Part shown: one piece after another, positions 1-5,543 of the stretch
Numbering within the stretch: position 1 is the stretch's first letter
How the letters are laid out: every line of letters begins with the position of its first letter
NCBI GenBank assembly: GCA_900319255.1
Contig: ONNU01000119.1
Location: 1 to 8,313 of the forward strand
Source: an uncultured Eubacteriales bacterium
GTDB lineage: Bacteria > Bacillota > Clostridia > Oscillospirales > Acutalibacteraceae
Direction of reading: 5' to 3'
DNA length: 8,313 nucleotides
Program-made: the position numbers and the translations under genes
The notes under the pieces: model-generated
Told to the model about the DNA's origin: nothing
Database searches by the model: none
Seen by the model: the letters and a program-made list of their open reading frames with translations, nothing else

Positions 1-108
1 GCCGGTATCGCCGGTATCGCCGCTGTCTCCGGTATCGTCACCGGTATAATCTCCGGTATCGTCCCCGGTATCTTCACCGGTGTCATCCCCGGTATCTTCT
101 CCGGTATC
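1..108 (-). repeat. 12-bp tandem repeat encoding D-T-G-(E/D) in the PBP tail
   Basis: On the minus strand this stretch is a run of GAxACCGGn-GAn units, mostly 12 bases, shortening to 9 bases (Asp-Thr-Gly) at the window edge. It encodes repeated Asp-Thr-Gly-Glu/Asp, with one Tyr and one Ser substitution, from residue 766 to the edge. Third-base differences between units show the array is not freshly duplicated. The repeat continues to the edge, so its full length is unknown. It is a coding low-complexity tract, not a CRISPR. Confidence 0.85.
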
Positions 109-2403
109 ATCCTCGGTATATTCATCCTCCGACGATTCCTCGGTATCATCATAATCTGTATCATCCTCTGATGATTCCTCGTCCTCGTCATCATCATCGT
201 CACCGCTGTCATAATTGCTGTAGCTGCTGGATTCTGATGAGCTGCTGGATTCATATCTTCTTGTGAAATAGGAGGAGCTTCCGGGCATATTGTCCTCAGT
301 ATAATAGCCTACTGCTGTTACGCCGTCAATAGTAAGATCTGTAAGTCCTCCGTCATCCATTACATAATTATGCTGGACAACATTTCCCCCAAGGTCATAG
401 TTCTTGTTAGCCTTGCCCTTGAGCCATTCTGCCATGATATCACGCCAGAGATAATGTACCTTATTGACTTCTTCCTCTGCGATAGGTCGTGAGGAATCAT
501 GTCCTGCCCAGACACCTGCAAGGGCATAGGGTGAAGCGCCCACAAACCAGTTATCGCAGGCTGAGTCTGTAGTACCTGTCTTACCGATGATATCCCAGCC
601 GTCAATGGCTGTTCTGTAACCGAGAGCCTCGCCCTCGCCGCCGGCATTTACTACCTCATGAAGCAGTCTGTTCATAATAGTAGCGGATTCTGTTGAAATG
701 ATCTGATCGGGCTTTCCGCGGTCAGTATTATCAAGAAGGGTATTGCCGTCGTTATCAGTTACCATAAAGTATGAATACGGCTCGAAATAATATCCGCCGT
801 TTACGAATATCTGATATGAAGCGGTCATTTCCTCGACTGTTGTACCGCCGTAGAAGCCGCCGATAGAAAGACCTGAAAGGTTCTCTGCGTCATGCTCGGG
901 ATCCAGGTGCTTGAGATTGAGCTGCTCCGTGAGGAAACGATAGCTTTCGTCAAGACCTACCTCGTTTACGACTGAAACAGCCGCAGCGTTTGAAGAAAGA
1001 TTCAGCGCTCTTGTTACGGTAATGCTGCCGTAATATTTTCCGTACCAGTTGTTAGGACCGGAAATTACCTCGCCGTCTGAATTCAGACCCCAGTCTGATA
1101 CAGGCTTATCGGCGATAAGTGAGGAGAAGTTTATCATTCCCCTGTCAAGAGCGATTACATATGAAGAAATAGGCTTGATGGTGGAACCGGGCTGGAGCAC
1201 AGACTGGGTGACATTATCCCAGAGAAGTCTGCCGTCCTTTTCAAAACGGCTTCCCACCGTCGCAAGCACACGCCCCTCGAAATCCATCATTTCATAGCCG
1301 ATGTCGATATATTCATCCTTGGGGGTTTTCCACTCCCTGATCTTCTTTTCAGCTGCCTCCTGAGCCTTTACATCCATTGCGCAATAGATATTGAGACCCT
1401 CGTTATAAATCATCGTTTCGGCATAATCTGCACCAACATTCAGCTCTGTCTGAAGATCCTTTGCTACATCACGGAATACACGGTCCATATACCAGTTCCA
1501 TTCGTTTTCGTCATCCTGTTCATCCTCGACGACATAACCGATGAACTTCATATTTTCCGATTCCTTCATTGCTTCATCATATTCCTGCTTTGAGATCTTA
1601 CCCTGGTCATACATTTCCTCTATGATAGTCTCGCGCCGTTCCTTGTTGGCGTCGGGATAATCAAGGGGGTTAAGAGCAACAGGGTTCTGGGTAATGCCGG
1701 CGATAGCTGCGCATTCTGCAAGAGTACAGTCCTGTATCCTCTTATTGAAATAGATATCAGCCGCCGACTGAACACCACGGCAGCCTGCGCCGTAGTTTAC
1801 GATATTAAGATATGCTTCGATGATATCGTCCTTGGTATATTCATCCTCAAGCTTCAGGGCACGGAATATCTCCCTGAGCTTACGGGTAAGGCTTACCTCG
1901 TTATCATCGGTCACGTTCTTGATAAGCTGCTGGGTGATCGTTGAACCACCGAACTGGGTCTTTCCTGTAGCTATGGTGAAAATGGCGCCGCCTGTACGGT
2001 ACCAGTCAACACCGTCATGCTCCCAGAAACGCTTATCTTCGATCGCTACCTGAGCCTCGATCATATTCTTCGGGATATCCTCAAACTTGACCCAGACTCT
2101 GTTTTCACCTGAATACAGCTCCTGATACTTCTCATATTCCCCGTCATCATTCTTTACATAGACAAAGCTTGTAAGTGAAAGCTTGATCTTGTTAAGATTG
2201 ATATTGAGAGGCTCGCTGGCTATACCGATGACATAAACGATCATCGAGATACCGATAACGAGCGAGGTGATGAGAATAATACCCAAAGCAGTCAGAAGGA
2301 ACTTGCCGACTCCGGCGAGGACTCCGCTGACAGCAGTACCCGTGGAGACTGCTGATCCTGAGGCTGCTTCATCATTATAATGACTAATGTCAGTTTTTCT
2401 CAT
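1..2403 (-). CDS. PBP1A-family bifunctional penicillin-binding protein (C-terminus cut by window edge)
   Basis: Class A PBP: polymerises lipid II into glycan strands and cross-links the peptides, outside the membrane. Seen: short cytoplasmic N-terminus, one membrane segment at about residues 34-62, then a GT51 glycosyltransferase domain with EDKRFWEHDG (catalytic Glu122), GGSTITQQLIKN (152-163), RKLREIFRALKLE (Glu178) and an EAYLNIVNYG-type motif (196-205). The transpeptidase domain has STIK (nucleophile Ser407, Lys410), SSN (470-472) and KTGT (608-611). All catalytic motifs are intact. After about residue 662 comes a short extension that looks like a degenerate, Cys-less form of the post-transpeptidase segment of clostridial PBPs, then an acidic Ser/Asp tail (719-801). 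The frame is open from ATG 2403 to base 1 (801 codons, no stop), so the true end lies outside the window. The start is fixed by an AGGAGGTA ribosome site (2414-2421) ten bases upstream. Function is very likely; exact PBP subclass is inferred. Confidence 0.96.
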   Translation of the reverse strand, partial: MRKTDISHYNDEAASGSAVSTGTAVSGVLAGVGKFLLTALGIILITSLVIGISMIVYVIGIASEPLNINLNKIKLSLTSFVYVKNDDGEYEKYQELYSGENRVWVKFEDIPKNMIEAQVAIEDKRFWEHDGVDWYRTGGAIFTIATGKTQFGGSTITQQLIKNVTDDNEVSLTRKLREIFRALKLEDEYTKDDIIEAYLNIVNYGAGCRGVQSAADIYFNKRIQDCTLAECAAIAGITQNPVALNPLDYPDANKERRETIIEEMYDQGKISKQEYDEAMKESENMKFIGYVVEDEQDDENEWNWYMDRVFRDVAKDLQTELNVGADYAETMIYNEGLNIYCAMDVKAQEAAEKKIREWKTPKDEYIDIGYEMMDFEGRVLATVGSRFEKDGRLLWDNVTQSVLQPGSTIKPISSYVIALDRGMINFSSLIADKPVSDWGLNSDGEVISGPNNWYGKYYGSITVTRALNLSSNAAAVSVVNEVGLDESYRFLTEQLNLKHLDPEHDAENLSGLSIGGFYGGTTVEEMTASYQIFVNGGYYFEPYSYFMVTDNDGNTLLDNTDRGKPDQIISTESATIMNRLLHEVVNAGGEGEALGYRTAIDGWDIIGKTGTTDSACDNWFVGASPYALAGVWAGHDSSRPIAEEEVNKVHYLWRDIMAEWLKGKANKNYDLGGNVVQHNYVMDDGGLTDLTIDGVTAVGYYTEDNMPGSSSYFTRRYESSSSSESSSYSNYDSGDDDDDEDEESSEDDTDYDDTEESSEDEYTEDDTGEDTGDDTGEDTGDDTGDYTGDDTGDSGDTGDTG

Positions 2404-2458
2404 AGAAAGATCTTACCTCCTGAAGTATTATTGACCGAATTATCCTTTCCTGCATCCG

Positions 2459-2486
2459 GCAGAAACACTGCGCGCAGCGTTCCTGC
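2459..2486 (-). promoter_or_regulatory. 12-bp stem-loop in the PBP mRNA leader
   Basis: On the minus strand the arms GCAGGAACGCTG and CAGTGTTTCTGC pair over all 12 positions with a CGCG tetraloop. Two pairs are G-U and so form only in minus-strand RNA; on the plus strand they become A-C mismatches. The hairpin sits about 55 bases before the start codon, leaves the ribosome site free, and has no following U-run, so it is not an intrinsic terminator. Role unknown: leader stabiliser, attenuator part or protein site are all possible. Confidence 0.55.
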
Positions 2487-2556
2487 TGATAGTATGCCAT
2501 GTTTTAAAAACGCTTATATGCAAAAAGCAGGCGTTTCCTTGATATACACACTGTCT

Positions 2557-2565
2557 ATTATATCA
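2557..2565 (-). promoter_or_regulatory. Extended -10 promoter element for the PBP gene
   Basis: Read on the minus strand this is TGATATAAT: a perfect TATAAT -10 with the upstream TGn of an extended -10. The -35 position 16-18 bases further upstream has only weak matches, which extended -10 promoters tolerate. Transcription would begin near 2550, giving a leader of about 147 bases before the PBP start codon. Inferred from consensus only. Confidence 0.6.
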
Positions 2566-2719
2566 TAAAAACAGAAAAATGGAATAAGTTTTTTGAAAAT
2601 TTAAAAATGTATTTGAATAACTGTGAATTTGTAAAAAAATAATTTAATGTCAGTGAATAATTACGATATTTTATCCAAAAATAAATACACAGGATCCAAA
2701 GCAGAAATGAGGAGTTATT

Positions 2720-3049
2720 ATGAAAAATATTATTATCGTTACAGGGGCGATACTTATCTCGTCGGTCATAATTACATCTTATCTCACACCCGGAACATTC
2801 GGCGCTGCTTCTGATGAAAATACCGTTTCCTCCCCCTCCGGCAGCAGCCTCAGCGGTGAGCCGGGGTATATCATCTCCTCCTTTTCCGGCAGGGTCGCCC
2901 TCTACCGCAAAAGAGACGGAAGGGTGCTTTTTTCTACAGATACCCTTGTGAGCGATCTTCCGGACGCCGACCGTGACGCTCTGCGCAAGGGAATCGACGC
3001 TGCCGATATGAAAGAAGCCGACAGGATCATCCGGGAGCTTTCAAGCTGA
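2720..3049 (+). CDS. Small membrane-anchored protein with BofC C-terminal-like domain
   Basis: A 109-residue protein with a hydrophobic N-terminal anchor or uncleaved signal (about residues 4-22), a Ser/Gly/Pro-rich spacer (about 30-49), and a compact extracytoplasmic domain at 50-106. That domain follows the pattern of BofC C-terminal-like domains of Clostridia: YIISSFSGRVALY (Y-x-I-x-x-x-x-G-x-v-A-v-y), then a beta strand, then LPDADRDALRKGI (L-P-x-x-D-x-x-x-L-x-x-G-I), then a final helix. In Bacillus, BofC restrains processing of pro-sigma-K at the forespore membrane, but lone domains of this type occur widely outside sporulation and their job is unknown. The N-terminal BofC domain is absent. 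The start is supported by GAGGAG five bases upstream. It stands alone and is divergent from the PBP gene. Family call is by pattern; function is not assigned. Confidence 0.75.
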   Translation: MKNIIIVTGAILISSVIITSYLTPGTFGAASDENTVSSPSGSSLSGEPGYIISSFSGRVALYRKRDGRVLFSTDTLVSDLPDADRDALRKGIDAADMKEADRIIRELSS

Positions 3050-3089
3050 CAATCTCAGAAATTTCAGCTTTCAACTCTCAAAAAGTCTT

Positions 3090-3114
3090 TATTTCATGCG
3101 GAAAACATGAAATA
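3090..3114. other. 9-bp inverted repeat downstream of the BofC-like gene
   Basis: TATTTCATG and CATGAAATA form a perfect 9-bp stem around a 7-base loop, 40 bases after the BofC-like stop codon. No U-run follows on the plus strand. On the minus strand a run of five T lies five bases beyond the stem. It may be a weak terminator or mRNA-end structure; the direction is uncertain. Confidence 0.4.
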
Positions 3115-3435
3115 GTAACACAATAATGCACAAATATATCAAAAAATGATTTTTATTCACAAAAGTCGTTTATTCTACTGGAATATGACCTGATTTCTGA
3201 ATAAATAATCATTAATATGAAATTTATATCAGCATTTTCAACAAAGAAATAATAATCATAATTATTTTCAACTTCAGCTATATTTTCATATAAAAACATA
3301 GTCGAAATGCTGTTAAAACGCGGTCTGATTTAGATAGATTATTATATCATGTACCTATTCTTACAATTAATCCAATAATTTTTGTATGGTTTTTTGTACG
3401 ATTTGTAGAATTAATGATACTTTAATTCCATATGC

Positions 3436-3464
3436 GTGACAAAAGCAATAAATTATTATATAAT
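3436..3464 (+). promoter_or_regulatory. Sigma-A type promoter of the HTH regulator gene
   Basis: GTGACA (3436-3441, five of six bases of the -35 consensus), a 17-base spacer, and a perfect TATAAT (3459-3464). Transcription would start around 3471, giving a leader of nearly 40 bases. This is one of the two best promoters in the window. Confidence 0.8.
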
Positions 3465-3466
3465 AT

Positions 3467-3479
3467 TACCATAGAGGTA
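3467..3479 (+). promoter_or_regulatory. Possible operator TACC-N5-GGTA at the HTH transcription start
   Basis: A 13-base dyad, TACC-ATAGA-GGTA, begins two bases after the -10 element and covers the expected start of transcription. This is where a self-repressing XRE-type dimer would bind. A similar half-site, GTACCT, occurs upstream near 3351. Four-base half-sites can arise by chance, so this is only a candidate. Confidence 0.3.
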
Positions 3480-3508
3480 CATTAAATCTATAGAATGGGG
3501 GTTATAAA

Positions 3509-3907
3509 ATGTACAGCATGATATCTTACTGGCTTAAATACTACAGGCACGAGTGCGGACTCACTCAGCAGCAGGTAGCGGATCGCCTTAAGATTGAAAG
3601 ATCCACCTACACTTATTACGAGACCGGCAAAACAAAGCCGGACATCAACACGCTCATCAAGATAGCGAAGGTATATAATATCAATTATACCCAGCTTCTT
3701 CAGGGTGTTGAGCAGGAGCTTGAGGCTGCTGTTGCCGAGATCCATTCCGGACCGGCTGACGAGGACAGTCTGAAGTACCGTACTCATGCAACAACGAAGT
3801 ATGAGGTTGAGCTTCTCTTTGTTGTCCGCAATCTTTCTCCGAAGCAGAGAAAAGAAGTTATGAATTTAGCAAAAAGCTTCATCACTGATTCTGAAGAAAC
3901 AAAATAA
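3509..3907 (+). CDS. XRE-family helix-turn-helix transcriptional regulator
   Basis: A 132-residue cytoplasmic DNA-binding protein of the HTH_3/Cro-C1 type. The HTH domain covers about residues 5-65. Its core is GLTQQQVADRLKI followed by a recognition-helix region ERSTYTYYETGKTKPD (30-45), the usual S-x-x-x-Y-E-x-G-x-x-x-P-x signature, then the LIKIAKVYNINYTQLL helices. The C-terminal part (about 98-124) has the LSPKQRKEVMNLAK-type helix common in small clostridial XRE proteins and possibly used for dimerisation. No peptidase, sensor or ligand domain is seen. The start is ATG 3509 with a G-rich but imperfect ribosome site (GGGGG, 3497-3501), seven bases away; a second ATG at 3518 is poorly spaced. 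It has its own strong promoter and terminator, so it is probably monocistronic and may regulate itself. Targets unknown. Confidence 0.92.
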   Translation: MYSMISYWLKYYRHECGLTQQQVADRLKIERSTYTYYETGKTKPDINTLIKIAKVYNINYTQLLQGVEQELEAAVAEIHSGPADEDSLKYRTHATTKYEVELLFVVRNLSPKQRKEVMNLAKSFITDSEETK

Positions 3908-3916
3908 CAACCATCA

Positions 3917-3939
3917 GGTCATTCTGTAACGGGATGACC
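3917..3939 (+). other. Stem-loop just after the HTH stop codon
   Basis: GGTCATTCT pairs with GGGATGACC across a GTAAC loop: a nine-pair stem with two G-U pairs that suit plus-strand RNA. It begins nine bases after the stop codon and has no U-run, so it is probably a 3'-end structure or an RNA element upstream of the real terminator. Confidence 0.45.
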
Positions 3940-4001
3940 CGAAGCCATATGAGCCGGTTAAAGCTGACTAACTAAAGACTGAAAACTCAAAAATGATTAG
4001 T

Positions 4002-4044
4002 GACCCCTCAGCCACAGCTTTCGTCGTGTCTGAGGGGTCTTTTA
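4002..4044 (+). terminator. Rho-independent terminator of the HTH gene
   Basis: GACCCCTCAG (4002-4011) pairs perfectly with CTGAGGGGTC (4030-4039), and TTTTATTATT follows at once. This is a textbook plus-strand terminator about 95 bases after the HTH stop. On the minus strand the T-run is missing, so it does not clearly serve the convergent phosphoesterase gene. Confidence 0.9.
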
Positions 4045-4123
4045 TTATTCATTATTATTTATTCATCAAGCCGGCAATACCTGCATCACTTACTCTTATC
4101 TCCTGCGCCAAGCTTACAAATCA

Positions 4124-4627
4124 CTAATCACTAAACCTCATTTTCAGAGGCGGGATATCGGAGCGGGGGTATTCTGTGGCGGCGACCTCGCCGGTGTCCT
4201 CGTTGATATCCAGGATGACATATTCATTATGATAGCCCACTGAGCCGGGGTTTATTATCATCATGCCGCCCTCTACTGTTGTGAGCTGCTGATGAGTGTG
4301 TCCGAAAATGATTATATTGAAGCCGTTATTTCGTCCCATATCGACGATCCTCGAAATGCCGTTCTTTACGCCGAACATATGACCGTGGGTCAGGAATATC
4401 CGCAGCCCGCAAAGCTCTATTTCATCATATGCGGGATAATCACTGTACCAATCGCAGTTTCCCGTCACTCCGAAATACTCCTTGTCCGGAAACAGCCCTC
4501 TCAATTGATTGAAATCCCTTACTCCGTCGCCGCAGAAGATTATCGCATCTGCGCGGCGGTTTTTTCTTGTGATAGCCCTCATCGCGTCAAGATCACCGTG
4601 GCTGTCGGAAAAGATGAGTATTTTCAT
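4124..4627 (-). CDS. YfcE/MJ0936-family metallophosphoesterase
   Basis: A 167-residue cytoplasmic enzyme of the calcineurin-like fold, usual length for this family. It hydrolyses phosphomonoester or phosphodiester bonds with a two-metal centre, but the physiological substrate of these proteins is generally unknown. Metal-site motifs in order: SDSHGD (Asp8, His10), CGDG (Asp34), GNCD (Asn57), THGH (His81, His83) and GHTH (His110, His112), followed by the INPGSVG strand typical of the family. All expected metal ligands are present. The start at ATG 4627 is supported by a GAGGTGAT ribosome site six bases away (4634-4641). In many bacteria this gene follows rph/rdgB-type genes, but here it stands alone, convergent with the HTH gene and divergent from the small-protein cluster. 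No convincing promoter was found upstream. Family certain, substrate unknown. Confidence 0.94.
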   Translation of the reverse strand: MKILIFSDSHGDLDAMRAITRKNRRADAIIFCGDGVRDFNQLRGLFPDKEYFGVTGNCDWYSDYPAYDEIELCGLRIFLTHGHMFGVKNGISRIVDMGRNNGFNIIIFGHTHQQLTTVEGGMMIINPGSVGYHNEYVILDINEDTGEVAATEYPRSDIPPLKMRFSD

Positions 4628-4682
4628 AAGACGATCACCTCAGTTCATATTTTCTCGTATTCAGCATAGTATGTAACAGGAA

Positions 4683-4742
4683 TGAAATCATCTGCGAAAG
4701 CGCCACACCTATGGCTTTACTTTCCGCATAGTCATTCTTTCA
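4683..4742. repeat. Long imperfect inverted repeat upstream of the phosphoesterase gene
   Basis: TGCGAAAG (4693-4700) pairs with CTTTCCGCA (4720-4728) with one bulge. A second GCCA/TGGC stem lies inside, and looser complementarity (TGAAA at 4683-4687 with TTTCA at 4738-4742) lies outside. The whole would fold into one imperfect hairpin of about 60 bases. It may lie in the phosphoesterase leader or be an intergenic repeat copy. Confidence 0.4.
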
Positions 4743-4782
4743 GGATCAATTACTGCATTTATTCGTAACACCGGTTCAGCCG

Positions 4783-4802
4783 GCATACCTCATGCGGTAT
4801 GC
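4783..4802. repeat. Perfect 7-bp inverted repeat before the small-protein cluster
   Basis: GCATACC and GGTATGC form a perfect stem around a TCATGC loop. Copies of GCCGGC at 4779-4784 and 4811-4816 flank it and could pair as an outer stem instead. A weak promoter-like pair, TTCAGC (4775-4780) and TATGCT (4798-4803) at 17 bases, overlaps the dyad and would read into the small-protein genes. It could be an operator or a leader structure; I cannot decide. Confidence 0.35.
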
Positions 4803-4880
4803 TTATGAAAGCCGGCGCAAGGCGATAGGCGATAACTGCGAAAATGGAGTTTTAGTTTAATATTCCGGGGAGGGATTAAT

Positions 4881-5045
4881 ATGGATAAAAACAAGGCTCA
4901 GAAGCTTTTTGAAGGTCTTTCAGGCGATCAGCGCAGACAGGTGCAGAATATTCTTGCGGATAAGGATAAAACCCGGCAGATCCTCAATACTCCCCAGGCT
5001 CAGGCTCTGCTCAGAAAGCTGATGGGAGAGAATAAGGATGGATGA
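4881..5045 (+). CDS. Small conserved helical protein, 54 aa (function unknown)
   Basis: Reads MDKNKAQKLFEGLSGDQRRQ onward for 54 residues and ends in TGA. The sequence is charged, Gln-rich and predicted mostly helical, with two parts: LFEGLSGDQRRQVQNIL and ILNTPQAQALLRKLMG. It has no Cys, membrane segment or signal peptide, so it is probably cytoplasmic or partner-bound. The gene is real because it has a strong GGGAGGG ribosome site (4868-4874) six bases before the ATG and overlaps the next gene by eight bases in ATGGATGA, a sign of translational coupling. The pattern reminds me of small hypothetical proteins next to similar partners in Clostridia; this is recollection, not a search. The ILxxPxxxxxLxxL segment resembles the N-terminal segment of the next protein. 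No function is assigned. Confidence 0.75.
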   Translation: MDKNKAQKLFEGLSGDQRRQVQNILADKDKTRQILNTPQAQALLRKLMGENKDG

Positions 5046-5457
5046 CCTTTCCCAGAAGATCGGTGATATCCTTTCCGATCCGTCAATGATGGAACAGATA
5101 CGCTCTCTCGGCGATATGCTTGGTATGGGCGCAGGCGCAGGCGCTGCCACGGGCGGGTCTGCCCCGTCCCCCGCCTCAGCCTCAGCCACATCCTCAGCCT
5201 CAGCGGTCCCCGCAGCTCCACCGGCTCCGATGCCGGCTGCGCAAAGTACTTTGGGCGGGCTTTCACCGGATATGCTGGGGATGATGATGAAGCTGACTCC
5301 CCTGCTGTCCTCGATGAACGCAGAGGATGAAAGCACAAGGCTTTTATCGGCGCTCAGACCGTTTCTCAGCGAAAAGCGGCAGAGCAGGATCGACAGCAGT
5401 ATAAGACTGCTTTCCCTGATGCGCATGCTGCCTGCGATCAAAACGGTTTTCAGCTGA
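5038..5457 (+). CDS. Conserved clostridial protein with Ala/Ser/Pro linker and Met-rich helical C-terminus, 139 aa (function unknown)
   Basis: Three parts are visible. Residues 1-30 form a helical segment with ILSDPSMMEQIRSLGDMLG. Residues 31-70 are a low-complexity Gly/Ala/Ser/Pro linker. Residues 71-139 are a helical module with DMLGMMMKLTPLLSSM, an acidic turn (AEDEST), LLSALRPFLSEKRQSRID and LLSLMRMLP. There is no signal peptide or clear membrane span. The C-terminal pattern (LRPxLxxxRQxxxD...LMRMLP) is one I associate with uncharacterised proteins in many Clostridia, from memory only. The start ATG 5038 lies inside the end of the preceding gene, with GGGAG (5024-5028) nine bases upstream, so translation is probably coupled. 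The GC-rich linker creates long open frames on the opposite strand, which are shadows. Function unknown; the helices and linker suggest a scaffold or adaptor, which is inference. Confidence 0.82.
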   Translation: MDDLSQKIGDILSDPSMMEQIRSLGDMLGMGAGAGAATGGSAPSPASASATSSASAVPAAPPAPMPAAQSTLGGLSPDMLGMMMKLTPLLSSMNAEDESTRLLSALRPFLSEKRQSRIDSSIRLLSLMRMLPAIKTVFS

Positions 5458-5543
5458 AGCAGCTGCCGGGATATCTCCGGCGAAAAAATACGGGTGAGGT
5501 TCTGACGAAGGGATAACTCAGCCACGACAAGCGAGGTGAGAGC

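Larger units (their letters stand above)
2404..2719. other. Divergent intergenic region between the PBP and BofC-like genes
   Basis: This 316-base spacer separates two divergently read genes. It holds the PBP ribosome site (2414-2421), a leader hairpin (2459-2486), a weaker hairpin with arms 2508-2513 and 2531-2536 (minus-strand loop of 17), the minus-strand extended -10 element (2557-2565), and an AT-rich tract at 2570-2700. The BofC-like gene has a ribosome site GAGGAG at 2709-2714. For that gene I see TTGAAT at 2613-2618 as a possible -35, but no well-spaced -10, so its promoter is unresolved. No coding ORF is supported here. Confidence 0.7.
3050..3508. other. AT-rich intergenic region, 459 bases
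   Basis: This spacer is strongly AT-rich compared with the flanking genes. It contains a 9-bp perfect hairpin (3090-3114), a minus-strand TGATATAAT at 3341-3349 resembling the PBP promoter, an unsupported 48-codon minus-strand ORF (3153-3299), and at its right end the promoter, possible operator and ribosome site of the HTH gene. Apart from these I see no gene or RNA family that I recognise. Confidence 0.6.

Noticed and set aside
1..108. Short regular repeats suggesting a CRISPR or non-coding satellite
   Set aside because: Units are 9-12 bases without spacers and stay in frame with the PBP, encoding DTG(E/D).
2380..2568. 62-codon plus-strand ORF across the PBP start and leader
   Set aside because: It overlaps the PBP promoter, hairpin and ribosome site, and has no ribosome site or recognisable pattern of its own.
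3488..3787. 99-codon minus-strand ORF opposite the HTH gene
   Set aside because: Shadow; the plus strand carries a clear HTH domain with promoter and terminator.
4292..4669. 125-codon plus-strand ORF opposite the phosphoesterase
   Set aside because: Shadow of a gene with all metal-site motifs on the minus strand.
4920..5525. 201-codon minus-strand ORF opposite the small-protein genes
   Set aside because: It mirrors the GC-rich Ala/Ser/Pro linker on the other strand. The plus-strand genes have ribosome sites, coupling and sensible protein patterns.
5458..5543. A missed fourth gene between the 139-aa and 102-aa genes
   Set aside because: Only 86 bases, with no start codon and ribosome site pair other than those of the 102-aa gene.
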